NCBI GenBank assembly: GCA_916700875.1 | Contig: CAKAKS010000032.1 | Coordinates: 10,355,001-10,419,000 of the forward strand | Direction: 5' to 3' | DNA length: 64,000 bases | From: Sebastes aleutianus | Taxonomy: Eukaryota > Chordata > Actinopteri > Perciformes > Sebastidae | In this document: positions 48,736 through 60,725 of the stretch, piece after piece | How positions within the stretch are numbered: position 1 is the first letter of the stretch | Layout: each line of letters begins with the position of its first letter | Translations under genes and position numbers: made by a program | The notes under the pieces: model-generated | Seen by the model: only the letters and a program-made list of their open reading frames with translations | What the model was told of the DNA's origin: nothing | The model's database searches: none

Positions 48736-51700
48736 CTGTGTGCTAGTGTTGCAAGTTCTCCGCTATTGCCCCAGACAGACAGGGTAATTAAGAGCTCATT
48801 ACAGTGCATGCAGTGACAGGATTCCTGCACGCTGGCAGACGCTGCATTCGCTGCTTGTTTTTGTTCTCCCGTGGCCACAGGTAAGCCTGCTAGACATGTG
48901 GAATGATTCTCGGGCGAGGGCGGAGGGAGAGGCGTGTGTGTGTGCGGTTGATAATGCGTGGTGGTTCAACTAGTGCAGTAAAGCAAATCTGACACTCAGA
49001 CAATCAAGTGCTAAATTGTTATTCTGGTTTTCAAAACCTCAAGTGAGGTACATGTGTATACTATGGGTTTGTGGGTGGCAGTTTTTTTTCTTTCTCTTCC
49101 TCTGATACAGAATGCAGATCATCCTTTGACGTCTAACTGTGACATTGCGTTTTTTTTAATATACACACAGTTCTTTCCACTCTTTAAGAAAAAAGCAAAC
49201 AGATGATAGAAAATTCGATTTCCCTCAAAGTGGAAAACAGATTCCAGTTTTACCTTGTTCCATTTTTAAAAGGGCAGACAGAACCCAACAAGCCCCTGGC
49301 ACAGCCTCTAACAGACAGCCGGGACGAAAGCGGCTCTTTTAACTTAAATGTGTTCTAACAGTCAGAGAAGAGAGAGAGGGAGGGAAAAAAGAAATAAAGC
49401 ATCAATTTAATCATCCCCCAAAAAAAAAAGAAAATCCCTGGCACTTTTGAAGTGGTATCATTTAACATGTTATTTGTTCCAACACCTGTGTGTTCCTCTC
49501 TGAAGATGAATATCAGATACGAGCATAACATTCCGCCATCGAGTCAAGTGCTCGACGCTTTGATGAGGGCCCAAAAGTGTGTGTGTGTGTGTGTGTCTGA
49601 ATGTGTGACCCATGTGGTGATGTTATTAAAAAATGTAAGAAGAATCTTGCAGAAATGCATAACATTTCCTGAAACGAACTGAAACTGTTTCTGTAAATGA
49701 CACTTCCACAAATGTTAGTACCTCTGGCTTCCTCCTGCTTCCACTGGCACACATCTGCCGCAGCTGTGCTTTGGCCCTCTTGTCCAGTATGTTCAGGCTG
49801 TGGCCTCTGGACTGGACTTAACTTGAAAAAAGTCCTGTTTGATGCAGCCGTGTCCCTCCCGCCTCGTCCACAGTGACCACACTGTTTACACCACATAAAC
49901 AAGCCGGCCGGCCCCCCCAGGTTCGAGGCGGCACTCTGCTACCGCCGCTGCTCGGGGGCTCACACTAATTCACACATCCAGAATGACATGATCAGCCAAT
50001 TAGAAGCGAGAGCGAGACAGGAAATTAGCACCGTCAGGTAGCTGCGGTGTGGACTTTAGAGTATAGCCGTCACACTAGTTGGGTTTCATGCTGATTTCTG
50101 CCAAACCCAGGCAGGAAGCTGGCCCTCCGAGGCCAATACAGCCAAAAACGAGCAGGAATCTGGACCAGTCCTTTAGACACTCTGTTTTACTTCTGCACTC
50201 CACTATTTACATAATATGTCAATGGCCGCCACGGAGTTTATTTGTTATGGTGCCTGAAAGCTTCACTTGTGGTTACTCTCTTTTTGTGACCCTGAGATGA
50301 ATAATTCAAACTGAAAATGTTTTTGTTCTTTAGCAAAAAAAAAAAAAAAAAAAATCTTTTGAAGCCGCCTCCTCTGTGAAAAAAAAAGAAAAAGAGAAGT
50401 GAGAGCGAGTTGTTTTTTACCAGACTCAACTGTTTGTGTAAGTTATAATTTCACATCAGAGTCGGGCTGAGTTTTACATTTCAGCAATTACAGAAACTAC
50501 ATGTGTGCCATGAACAGTCTCTATTGAGTCTGGGGAGAGGGGAAGGGTGGGAGGACGACGAGCTCTCAAAGAGAACATAGGATTTTTCAGCCCATGTGTT
50601 TGTTTTTGCTCACGTTATAAGTGAGGGCTCAAAAGACATATCAAATGTCCCACATAGCTGAGCCAAGGCCGTGTTCCTCCCCTCTCTAACACGCTCTCTT
50701 TCTCTCTCCTTCCCTTCGCTGGCGTCTTTCTTTCTCTCTCGCCTGCTCTCTCACATTCTCTCCCCGTTGCGACGCCTAAGGCCTAAGCGAAACAGGAAGC
50801 CGGCACAAGGGCCGGCATTCACTGTGTCTCAATGACACGCTTCATTACGCCGGGCGCGTTACATGTCTCAGAGGCGTCGCTGGATCCGGAGTCACGAGGA
50901 TGGACGCCATTTTGGCTCAAACGTCTCCTCAGCCAGTCCTTTCATCTACGCGTGCACTTCAAACGCGGTGCGCGGTGTGTTTATTTGCGTCCTCCCCAAA
51001 AAACTACACTGGCACCACCCCAAAGCTACTTATTAGTGACGCAGTCGCCGCTTCTTCCCACTCCAGCCCCCTGCCCTCCTCGGCTCCTTCGGCTCCGCCC
51101 AGGGGGCCGGTCCTCTTATTAACAGGGGTAATCTGTGCCTCTGGTATTGACGTTGTCTGCCGGCCAATCAAAATATTTGAAGGAAATGTTTATTTTCTTG
51201 AGCGAATCGCACCAGCTGCTTGCAAGCCTTTCTGAATAAGGCCATTTATGTGTAAGAATTTGCCATTGTGAGGTATAGTGCAGGACCTCTCGGTGACTGA
51301 GTGCTGATTTGGGCCTTTGCAGAGGAAGTGGAGGAGCTCCAGGGGAAGCACAGATCTTACACATGCTGAGCCTAGTGTGGCTATAGGTGAACAGCCCAGC
51401 GCTGCTACACCCCCACCCTCTCTGCTTCTGGCATCCTCCTCCGTCCTAATTGCCACTACAGGAGGTTAGGAGTTTACTATATTGCGGTATCTCAATAGCG
51501 GAGGGCAGAGTCATAGCGATACCACATGGCCGACTGCTGCTGTCATTAAAAGCAGAGCACCATGAGAAAAAAATGTGGTTATATAATATGCAGGTTTCTG
51601 TCTTGAATATTGATGTGCATTTAAGGGGAAACGAGTAACAATATGTAACACCGTTCAGAGGCTTGTAGACTCGACTTCTACACGACCAATGAGCCGAGAC

Positions 51701-52304
51701 AGAGCTCCGTGCAAGTTGTCTTGTACCGACTGCACCGTCTCAGACCGAGAGCAAACAGCCCCCCGTTTGTGTCAGCCCTCCTGCGGTGTGGCCGTTGAGT
51801 GTGAAGCAGGGTCCCACGCGTTGGGCCAGTAGCTGCCTCGACCCTCCCTCGCTTCCTGACAGGCTAGCGAGTGTCCTGCACTTCACAGGTCTCCGCTGCC
51901 CCTCCAGTGTCTCGCCTGAAAGGCCCAAAAATATCTCCCATGCACCCATCAAGCATGTTTTTCCGAGCCTGGTCTCACTTTGGTGAGAAAACCGCCCCCC
52001 CCTCCTCCTCCTCCTCCTCTTCCCAATCCTCGCTGCTCAGTCAGCAGAGGCCAACCTGTGACAGGAAAACACATCTCCAAAACCGCCAGATGTCAAGACA
52101 GTTTTGACAAGTCTGTCATGACGAGATGTTTTGGATCACGCTTTAGATTTTCTATGGCGCGGGCAGCTACTTCCTCACACATATACAACCCACACATTTC
52201 TCTGCGTTGCACAAAAAATGCTAAAATGTTGCATTACTGCACAAACTCCACTGACTTATTTCGAATAAGTGCTCACCTATTGTTCATATTGTGTGTTACA
52301 CCAG

Positions 52305-52379
52305 CCCTGTGGCAGGAGCAAATGGACACCCCCGCTCTGAAGACATGCAAGGTGGAGGAGGACCTGAGACCATGGCCAG
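52305..52379 (+). CDS. runx3: candidate 75-nt cassette exon of runx3
   Basis: A TTACACCAG acceptor (52296-52304) and a strong donor CCAG|GTGAGA (52379/52380) bound 75 nt, open in the required phase (1 in, 1 out). It would add 25 residues between 224 and 225, reading ALWQEQMDTPALKTCKVEED then LRPWPG across the junctions. RUNX2 has a comparable small alternative exon at this place in the protein, but I see no convincing sequence similarity to it. The polypyrimidine tract is weak. It could be chance: a 75-nt open stretch with splice-like ends is not rare in 11 kb of intron. Confidence 0.3.
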
Positions 52380-52426
52380 GTGAGACATTGCCATGCCCTT
52401 CTTCCTAACTGTTTTACTGTCTATTG

Positions 52427-52757
52427 GTGCCTTCAAATGAAACTCGTGAGCTTGCGTTTACAACATGGGAAGTCATGTACACATGGGAATATCAACATTT
52501 TCCATATTTGACGTATTATAAAATTACGAGGAAAAACACTGAAGTCTAAAATTACAATATATGAACTTATTATGCACCAAAGAATTAACTTCCAAGGCCT
52601 CCGCCATTTCTGACAACGTCAACAAACACGTCACAAGTCGTGAACTCGGAGCTTTCAGAAACTTTCCACTTACGAGGTCGTGAATACCACAAGAGGGGGG
52701 CGTTCATATGGACTCTTCTGGTGAACGCGGTAAACACAACCCCATTTGAAAAGGCAC
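52427..52757. mobile_element. MITE with GTGCCTT...AAGGCAC termini
   Basis: The left end is GTGCCTTCAAATG. The right end, reversed, is GTGCCTTTTCAAATG, an inverted pair differing by a 2-bp insertion. The 331-bp interior includes AACTCGTGAGCTTGCGTTTA and CATGGGAAGTCATG, seen in fish dispersed repeats. The target duplication is not clear. It begins 47 bp after the candidate cassette exon. Confidence 0.65.
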
Positions 52758-54493
52758 AATATGTAACTTGGCCTTTGGCTACTCTTTCAAGCCTCTCTTT
52801 TAACATTTCCCTCCCATGAAGCTCAGCATTCCCAATTTAACCACAAAATTGAATGTTAAAGTGCGTATGCGTGCCTATCGTTGTTTCTGGGCGTGTTAAT
52901 GAGGAAATTGTTTCGAAGGGTGTTTGTTAGTCGCCGAGACATAATCATTATGTGTGGCCCAATCAAATGGGAGCATGCGGGGTGAGGTCACTAGTAAGCC
53001 TTAATTAAGTGTGAGCAAACAGGCTCGAAAAATACAGAGAAGATAATTGTGGTGCCATGAACTGTGAAGTGTTCACACCTTTCATAATGTTACTCTTTCA
53101 GAACATCTCAGAACAAACTGTAAACTACCAAACTAATTCATTCTAATTAAACATTCCAACAGCCTTTCAAATTGAACCGAACAATACTGACGAGGAGAAG
53201 CGGGAAACGCCGGCATAACACAGGGTGTGCCATTTGGTGCGACAATTTTGGAGACTGTTTCGTTTTGCCCGTAGGGCCCTACTACACCCCAGAACATTCC
53301 TAGAACGCCACCACCCTGCCTGCCGTCGTCGTCTTCTTCTTCTTCTTCTTCTTCTTCCTTTCCTCCCACTCCTTCTTTCTTTCATTTTGTTTCTTGGCGA
53401 TTTGGATCTTTGCTGCTGTCTAACAGCCCCCTCAGTCTCCTATCTGTCCCCTAACCCAGAAAACCACCACACCACACCAGACATGCTGACTCATCCGCTC
53501 ACACTGTGCTGAGGACACACATACAAAGAAGAAAGAATAGAAAGACTTTCAGATTTGGCTCTCTTTTCTAGTGTTTTCTAGAGTTTAGCAGAAATAACAC
53601 AATGCCTGAAGCAGAGTATCGAGACCGGGGGAATTACATATTTACATGTGTTACTGCTTGTGCGAGGCATTTTCTAGGCAGAGATTCACTACAGAGCAAC
53701 ACACTCAATTTGATCGACAGCGATGGTTAGTAAAAGCATATGGTTGAGGCATAAAACTTGACATTTATGCCAGGACGTCCAGACAGTGAAGACAATGTGA
53801 CAGTGATGTGAGATAGTGTAATAAATGATGATGCTACTTGTATTCAAATACCTTCATCCTTACAATAACAGTACACGTGGTCTAGGGTGAGCAAAACACA
53901 CCTCGCGTCGGCGGCTTTTACAAGCAAGTATCATATCTCTCATAGGAAAAGATTTACTTAACAAACAAAAATATTAATCATGCTTCCTGGTTTTGTTGAT
54001 GCATTAGGGAAATCTCAGGTGTTTTTTGTAATCACAAACTTCCTTTACCCGTGCTTGTATTGCATGACACAAGTTGGCGACATGCAAAATTCCTCGGTGC
54101 TCACGTGATGAAGCGCCTAACATGGATGAGGCTTTGGGGCTGTTGACCATTGGTGCCGCAGCACAGAGGTGATTATCATTTGCATTCGGCATGATGCTCC
54201 GGCCCCAAAGCCTCGGTGCTTAAAAAAACACCTAGAGATCATTTGTGTTCATTTGGGTCTCCTATTCTTTGGCCTGCGCAGCAGCAGCAGCGGCAGCTCT
54301 ACCCTGGCATTGTGTCGCGCTCTTAATAAGCACCCTGTTATCAACAATAATTGCTCATCCTCATGGCATCCAGTCAATAAATCAAAGAGAGAGCCTCTGA
54401 AGGAAGCTGCAGTGCAACAGGGTTTCTGTCGGGATCATATGAGGAAAACAATCTCACTGCACAGCACAGTGTAGCTGGACGGGCCTGCTGGGG

Positions 54494-54496
<3 letters not shown>

Positions 54497-54538
<42 letters not shown>
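54497..54538. repeat. (TC)21 microsatellite
   Basis: Uninterrupted TC units in the last intron. Confidence 0.95.
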
Positions 54539-54541
<3 letters not shown>

Positions 54542-55043
54542 TCCTCCCCTCCACTTATTTGCCTGAGACACCATTCCCTGGGCGCTGGCCGTCACAGTTT
54601 GCATCAAGCCTGAGTAAACATTTCACAGGTGAGCGCCTGTATTTGCATCACCCCATCGCCAGGTCCACCACATGCGGACACACACTCGTACACACGCGCA
54701 CAATTACACACACAGACATGACCGCCTCAAATTTGCCCTTATGTTAACAACCAAAATCAGTTTCTCCCGTACGCAAATGAGGAAAACCTCCGGTCATATC
54801 TGGGTTACACGCTTGACTGTGGACTAGTGGACTTTCTTGAGCTGAGCAAAAAAAAAAGGAGGAGGACGACTCCACCCTTGGTGTTTGCAGGATTAAATAA
54901 GTGCGTGGCGCTATGCTTGAGAGCTTGAGGAGGAAAAGACAGCTCTGGAACACTATGTTCTCTATAAAAGCCCCGATTCCCAGCTACCCGCTTCGTGGAC
55001 TGGGAACATCACAGACAGCAGACTGTGCCAGCTCGCCCTCTGG

Positions 55044-55115
55044 GGTCCATCCCCTCTCCTGTCCCTGCAATTTAGTCAACACGTTTCAGATGAGCCTAAT
55101 GGAGATCATGTGTGG
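55044..55115 (+). repeat. diverged duplicate block, copy A
   Basis: It shares TTTAG(T/C)CAACACGTTTC and GGAGATCATGTG(T/C)GG with 55486-55556 in the same order and orientation. It is not a family I recognise. Confidence 0.6.
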
Positions 55116-55485
55116 TTTTCGGGCCGCGGAGGTTACAGGCAGCTACTACCAGGCTCAGTTAGGAAGACCCTCTCTGCCAAAGATACACCACTGTTACCAC
55201 AGCCACAACAGCGAGGCCTGTACTTATACTGGGTGGGGGAGGGTGGGGATGCAGTAAGATATGCAACATGGTTAAGAAGGAGAAAAAGCAGACGGCAAAA
55301 CTTTGCTTCTCAATTACAAAGCAGTTTGTTCAGCCCTCTCCTCCAGAGGGAGCTACTGTACTGTAGAGAGTTTAAGGTGGTAGCAGGCTCCCCCCCTGGC
55401 TCGGAGCCAAGCGCTTGATACTGCACAAGCCCATTAAGGTGTTGTGATAAGTGTCCAGTCCAGTTTCCCCTGACAGAACACAGGA

Positions 55486-55556
55486 GTCGATCCCCACCGC
55501 AGTTTAGCCAACACGTTTCCACCGACTCCAATTAAGTGGAGATCATGTGCGGGGCG
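55486..55556 (+). repeat. diverged duplicate block, copy B
   Basis: The partner of 55044-55115. The two are 440 bp apart and about three-quarters identical by eye in the shared segments. Confidence 0.6.
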
Positions 55557-55648
55557 GCAGCCAGAGCCATCAAGTCCCCACGCCATACATCCCCTCCCCA
55601 GCTTCACCCTGAAGCCTAAATTTAGCACAGACAGAGAGAGATGAAGGG

Positions 55649-55652
<4 letters not shown>

Positions 55653-55712
<60 letters not shown>
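55653..55712. repeat. (AG)30 microsatellite
   Basis: Uninterrupted AG units, opposite in strand sense to the (TC)21 tract about 1.1 kb upstream. Confidence 0.95.
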
Positions 55713-55713
<1 letters not shown>

Positions 55714-57513
55714 AAAGGCTTTTGGGAGTCCGGTAGGAATTAGTGGGCCGACTCCACTTCACCCGAATCAACAGCAGCTGAAGGCTCGGATTTTCCTCGC
55801 GTGAAATCAGATATGGAGCTCGACTCCGGTGCCTGGTAGACTCTGGAAAAAGAAACAGCCCCCCCACCGCCATCAAACTCCCTCTTCCCAAAAAGAAGAG
55901 GAAATTCAACTGCAGAAGTGTGTTGTTGCAAAAAAAAAAAAAAAAAAAAAAGAGTATAGCAGGGGCCATGGAAATTGCAAAGGAACAGATTTTTTTGCAG
56001 CTGAAAATGGACCCAGTTCTCCAGACATAGGGAAAAGACATTTCAACGAGACTGTGGCACGCAAGTTTGGCATTCTCCCCCCCTCAGGGCTATGGCGTGC
56101 AAGCGCTTGCTATTTCACAAATACAAGCTCTCTTTTCTCTGCCATCCAAATCCACATTTTACACTTGCAGTCATGTGGGCACGTTGGACCCATGAAAGCC
56201 ACATGCGGACAAACAAATAACCATGGACGGAGGTGTGTGTGTGTGTGTGTGTGTGTGAGAGTGTGTGTGTACGAGCAGCAGGTGTGGAAGGAGCGTGTGT
56301 TTGTGGACATCAGGTATGAGGAACTCTGCCTCATCATTGTGGCATACAACCAGGTTAAGGGCGTTTACAGTTCCAGACTCTTTTGGCCTGGCTGTTGGCC
56401 ACCGCACCATTTGTGTGCCGACGGTGTCTCGAGCACAAAGACACGACATGCCTAACTTGTCACGCAGGATTTAATTTTTCACACCTCTAAACGAATTATC
56501 TCAATTAAAATGCAGTGCAATTAGTTGAGGTAAAAACGACAGCTGAAGAAACAAGACATCAAACTGATATAATACCTTCTTATTTACATGATACAGCAAA
56601 CCACAATCATACCAAATACTACAGTAGGTGGCAGCCGGCAGCGTTCAGAAGTCCTACCCGACTGTGAATGGGTTCATATCCGAAGCTCAGGATGTAAGAG
56701 CAGCCAATAATACTCCTCGGTTAAGTAAGAGGTGCAATATGGTGTTTGAGTTAAGGAACTAAGTTGGTGACAGTAGCGGCCCCAAATCTCAGAGAAGCAA
56801 ACTGCCAAGTCAAACTCTCGAGCAATATTTCTTTCTCGCTTTTGTCAGCTGAGTAAATTAGAAAGTGTGCAGTGAAATTGAAGTCTTAACAGCTGGGTTC
56901 ACAGCGCTCTGTTACCTGTGAGATTACACTTAGCAGTTAACTCTGACAGGTCCCGGACTGTGATACCCATTAGCTTAGAGGATATTCACATTCGCTTTTT
57001 TCTCTTCCTTCCCTCTTTCCTTTTTCCTTCTCTTGTCTGTCTCCGATTGTGACCGCCTGCCGCTAACTATGATTTATGAGTTGCACAACAGCGCAACAAG
57101 CCGTCAGTGTTTATACGAAAACACCCCTCAGCACTGACAATGCCTCTTTTCATTGCTCTGAGAAAGACGGAATAACGTACATTGCTCTCCTTTTGAAGGA
57201 GTGCTAGGAGGGCCGTGGCGAGGGGGCCTTTTCATAACTTCGGTCTTGTGCACGGGGCTGTGGGATGATGTGCTGTCAGAGCTTGATGACTGTTATTAAG
57301 CAAAAAAATGTCTCAGTTCATTACTTTGAGCAAACATTTCCACAGACAGGCGTATCGCCGGAAATCTGAGCTCAGAATTGGGGGTTTGGAGGGATATTTG
57401 CTGCTCTGGTGATGGGGGTCGGTTTTTTAGAATAATAGAAAAATGAGAAATCTCTGAGCCCCTTGTTTCATAATCACAGTTTGTTGACTCCGACCTTTTG
57501 TTTCTGCCAACAG

Positions 57514-57998
57514 GGAGTACAGACCTCTTCAACCAGAGGACCAGCTTCCCGTCTCTGTCGCCGCTGACCGACCCTCGCTTCTCAGACCCCCGCATGCACT
57601 ACCCCGGGGCGTTCCCCTACTCCACCAACACCTCCAGCTCCGGCATCAGCGGCCTCAGCATGTCAGCCTCCTCTAGATACCACCACACCTATCTGCCGCC
57701 GCCGTACTCAAACAACCAAAGCCAGAACTTCCAGTCCAACTCCTACCTGTATTACGGCACAGGCTCTGGTTCCTACCAGTTCTCCATGGTGGCGCCGTCG
57801 AACACCGGGGGCGAGCGCTCCCCCACCCGCCTGCTGTCCTGCTCGGGGGCCACGGGCGCCGGAGGGACCAACAGCCTGATGAACCCGGGCCTGAACAACC
57901 AGAGCGAGGGCGTGGAGGCCGACGGCAGCCACAGCAACTCCCCCACCGCCATGAGCGCCTCGGGCCGCTTGGATGAGTCCGTCTGGAGGCCTTACTGA
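57514..57998 (+). CDS. runx3: runx3 terminal coding exon (transactivation/repression region)
   Basis: The acceptor is TCTGCCAACAG and the frame runs to TGA at 57996-57998. The exon encodes residues 225-385: GSTDLFNQRTSFPSLSPLTD, PRFSDPRMHYPGAFPYSTNT, a Ser-rich stretch, RYHHTYLPPPY (PPPY at residues 286-289), YLYYGTGSGSYQFSMVAPS, GGERSPTRLLSC, a Gly/Ala-rich segment, and EGVEADGSHSNSPTAMSASG ending VWRPY. In RUNX proteins PPPY binds WW-domain partners such as YAP, the region up to SYQF carries transactivation and nuclear-matrix targeting, and VWRPY recruits Groucho/TLE corepressors. The exon is clearly GC-richer than its flanks. All signature motifs are intact. Confidence 0.98.
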
Positions 57999-58287
57999 CT
58001 GACAGACAGCTAGACAATCAGGGTGGTGCAGGAGAAGAGAGGGAGGGAAAGTTAAGAGGATGATGAACAAAAAAAAAGACACTGAAAGCAAAAAAAAAAA
58101 GAAGAGAGAAATGCTGCATGTTTGTCTTTTATTTCTCTGGCACTCGCTTTAAAGACTTTCTCTGTTTTACCAACTCTCTCAAGACTTCCATGTATTTTGT
58201 ACATTTTGAGCAAAACTCCTGCACTGTGCTAAAACGTGTACTCTTAAAAAGGACTATAAAAAGCCATAGAAGATGTTCAGCTGAAAC

Positions 58288-58295
58288 TGTAAATA
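58288..58295 (+). promoter_or_regulatory. Pumilio response element TGTAAATA in the 3'UTR
   Basis: An exact match to UGUANAUA, 290 nt after the stop codon. PUF proteins repress or localise mRNAs that carry it. Function here is inferred. Confidence 0.4.
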
Positions 58296-59388
58296 GACGT
58301 GAGGGTAAAACCAGAAGCCATAGTAATGTTTCAGGATGTCTGGTGTAAACAGGTACTCGTGGAGAAAAAGAACAAAAAGACAATGGCGGTATGATCAATC
58401 AGTACAGCTGATGATGAACAGAAAAACCACAGCAGACGTCCAACAAAACAAACTGTTCAGACTGATCCGACTCACTTGGTCAGTGGAGAAGAGCGGTCAG
58501 ACTGGATGCTCGCTCCCTGAGTGACTCCGACATCCTTCCGAGGCACGGCTGCACTGCTGTAGCAATCGGCCCTTTTAAGCTTTAATTTCTGTGGAAGTTG
58601 AGAAAATATCGTGTCAGTTGTGAAAACATCTCGAGTTGCATCCAGGGCTGTTTCATGTACTTATGCAGTACCTTATTGCCTAATTTATTATCCAAATGGA
58701 CACATTAGCCCTTTGGTGCTACGGTATGCAGTGGATGTTTCAACACAGAAAAGCATTTTATCTGTCGGGACTCACATGTGTAAGAAATTAATTCTCCTCT
58801 GCTGTGTCATCAGTGTATCGCGTTTCAACAGGACAATGGCTGATATTTTGAGGAATGTAAAAGACTAACGCAGAGGGGGTGTTTATTGGTTTCTTTCTCT
58901 GCAGGAACATTTAAGTCCTGTTGTGTCTACTCTTTTTACTTTTTTCCTTACATTTCTTATCCAAGCCCTTTTCTGAAAAAAAAAGAAAAAAAAAGTTCTA
59001 GTCTGGTATTTTTGAAACTGGATGACACGGTTTACTTTTGATATTTATTTGAGCCAAATTGTGAGGAAATGTGCGCATATACCCAAAATCCTTAAGCATT
59101 TCTCTCTACCTTTCCTTTTTTATATATATATATACAGTATATATGCCTTATTTTGTTGTTAAGTATAAATTTGGAATTTGTGTAATATATTGCTACTAAA
59201 TTATGAAAAAAAACAAAAACCTTTAATGTAATTATTTTGTCTTCCAATGTAGCTTTGATGCACTAAAAACTTTTATTCCTTATGAACCATGCCCAACAGA
59301 TTCTGTTAGTGAGATTATGTACCGTAATCCTTTTAAAACTATTTCCAAAATTGCCTTCCTGCGCTAAATAAGCCATTCGCTTAATTTT

Positions 59389-59396
59389 TTGCACTA
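59389..59396 (+). promoter_or_regulatory. miR-130/301-family 8-mer target site
   Basis: TTGCACTA is a full 8-mer match (seed plus A opposite position 1) for the miR-130/301/454 family. RUNX3 has been reported as a target of this family in mammals. Accessibility and conservation were not tested. Confidence 0.4.
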
Positions 59397-60701
59397 TGTT
59401 TGAATTTTCATTTATTGGGGTTTATGTATTTACAAATATCTGAAACTCTGCCGAACTAAATATTTAAATATTCCTTCACACTTAAAAGTGTCCTTTTAAC
59501 AAAAATCCTTTGCCAAGTAATTAATGATGTCATGATTAGACACCACACACACATTCCTGCACCACAGGTGTGTGTGCATATTCCCCCTGTCCGGAGGGCA
59601 TTTTCCCCCTGCAGTTATACATGTGATCCCTCCATCCCTGGGGGGAGGAAGAGTGTGAGGATGAAGGGATAGAAGGAGGAGGCGGTGGGGTCAGAGTGGT
59701 ATCTTCTTACCAACACCAAGGGCAGTTATGCAAAAAAAAAAAAAAACCTTCCCTTGTTGTGCACAGGTCCCTTTGTTCTGTATAATCAGTGAGTGCTTTG
59801 AAGCCTTTCTGGTCTAATTTACTGATCATCGGTGCCAGGGGCTCATGGCTCTGCCAATAATTCACACGCCTGCACAGATCGTGTGGGCATGAGCTGTGTA
59901 GAGGCATTTAAAGCAGGTATCAAGTGTCTAATATCTGCTCGAAAAGTCTTCCACAAGAGGGAAGCATCCATGACTCTTAGTGGCTACAAAAGTGAGATTT
60001 AATTTCAAAGTGAATCCAAAGAGGCTTGCATTTGCAGCTCAGGTAAAAAAATAAGTTATGCAAGGAGTTTTGTAGATCTCACATAAAGACTCTCTGCCTT
60101 ATTCCTCTTCTTTTTTAAACAATCAGTAGCAACGTCTCATTCCTGTCTCCCTTTTGATTAAGATGAAAAGCATGTTTTCTTTACGCGGTAGAGGACCTTA
60201 CTTTATTATGGGCAAAAAAAATCATGCAGCTAGAGAAACCACATGTGTACTTATATTTGTGTGGTTCCTTAAAAAAACTAAACCAAAGATCTTCACAACT
60301 GCCTGTAATACTGTCAGGATGATGGGAAAGACGTCTCGATTGATCTCTAATATCATTCTTTATGCAAAACTAGGAAGCCAAAAATGTACAAGTGAGTTGT
60401 ATTTTATTGTATATTGGATTTAAGAGCACAATGTTACTTTTTCTTTTTTTTTTTTTTTTACAAAATTCCCCTTTTTCCTTTTCATATACCAAAATGTTAA
60501 TTCATCTTTCATTTTCTCCTTATGCTCAAAGCATGTACATCTGAAACTGATATGTTAATTTAAGAATCTCATCTATGTATGTAATGATATCGTTAATGCT
60601 TCCATACTGAGTGCTTGTAAAGTTTGCGGATAATGTAGTTTTTAATCATTTTAATTAAAAAACATGTGTCTCACTTTTGTCTTCACAGCTGCTGTTTATT
60701 T

Positions 60702-60707
60702 AATAAA
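60702..60707 (+). terminator. runx3: polyadenylation signal AATAAA of runx3
   Basis: This canonical hexamer lies 2.7 kb after the stop, followed by an A-run and then a T-rich element about 60 nt downstream. No earlier AATAAA was found in the 3'UTR. Confidence 0.65.
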
Positions 60708-60725
60708 AATGACTTAAAAAAAAAA

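Larger units (their letters stand above)
46398..57513 (+). other. runx3: runx3 intron (11.1 kb)
   Basis: GTGAGG donor and CCAACAG acceptor. It contains the candidate cassette exon (52305-52379), a MITE (52427-52757), (AC)n at 48684-48734, (TC)21 at 54497-54538, (AG)30 at 55653-55712, an A21 run near 55930, and two copies of a diverged ~65-bp block (55044-55115, 55486-55556). The longest open frame (55829-56455) runs through an A-run and a GT microsatellite and does not look coding. Confidence 0.85.
7150..60725 (+). other. runx3: runx3 gene, whole locus (two promoters, six core coding exons)
   Basis: This is the extent of the transcription unit, with approximate outer ends. RUNX3 is a sequence-specific transcription factor that binds TGYGGT-type sites as a heterodimer with CBF-beta in the nucleus. 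In vertebrates it acts in T/NK lymphocytes, sensory neurons, skeletal tissue and epithelia. The exon order is P1 leader, P1 coding exon, P2/Runt exon 1, Runt exons 2 and 3, linker exon, terminal exon. Joined exons give 1158 nt (385 aa) from P2 and 1200 nt (399 aa) from P1 without a frame break; human RUNX3 is about 415 and 429 aa. RUNX3 is preferred over RUNX1 and RUNX2 because the P1 peptide reads MASNSIFDSF (RUNX1 has MASDSIFESF), the P2 peptide is RUNX3-like, and I find no exon encoding the PPWSYDQSY segment of RUNX1/2. No second gene is visible in the window. Confidence 0.95.
57999..60725 (+). other. runx3: runx3 3' untranslated region
   Basis: About 2.7 kb of AT-rich sequence follows the stop, with no other exon-like signal. 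The end is placed after AATAAA at 60702-60707, the first canonical polyadenylation hexamer I find; ATTAAA at 60654-60659 is an alternative. T-rich sequence follows at 60764-60778. A Pumilio-type element TGTAAATA occurs at 58288-58295 and an 8-mer seed match for the miR-130/301 family, TTGCACTA, at 59389-59396. A TA-rich hairpin-prone tract lies near 59121-59146. Confidence 0.75.

Noticed and set aside
51980..52408. 142-codon open frame on the + strand as a gene
   Set aside because: Only the splice-bounded 75 nt at 52305-52379 has support as a possible exon; the rest starts in a proline run and shows no coding signal.
55829..56455. 208-codon open frame on the + strand
   Set aside because: It reads through an A21 run (poly-Lys) and a GT microsatellite (Val-Cys repeats), has no recognisable domain and lies inside a runx3 intron.
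57673..58091. Long open frames on the - strand opposite the last runx3 exon
   Set aside because: Antisense shadows produced by the GC-rich, codon-biased coding exon.
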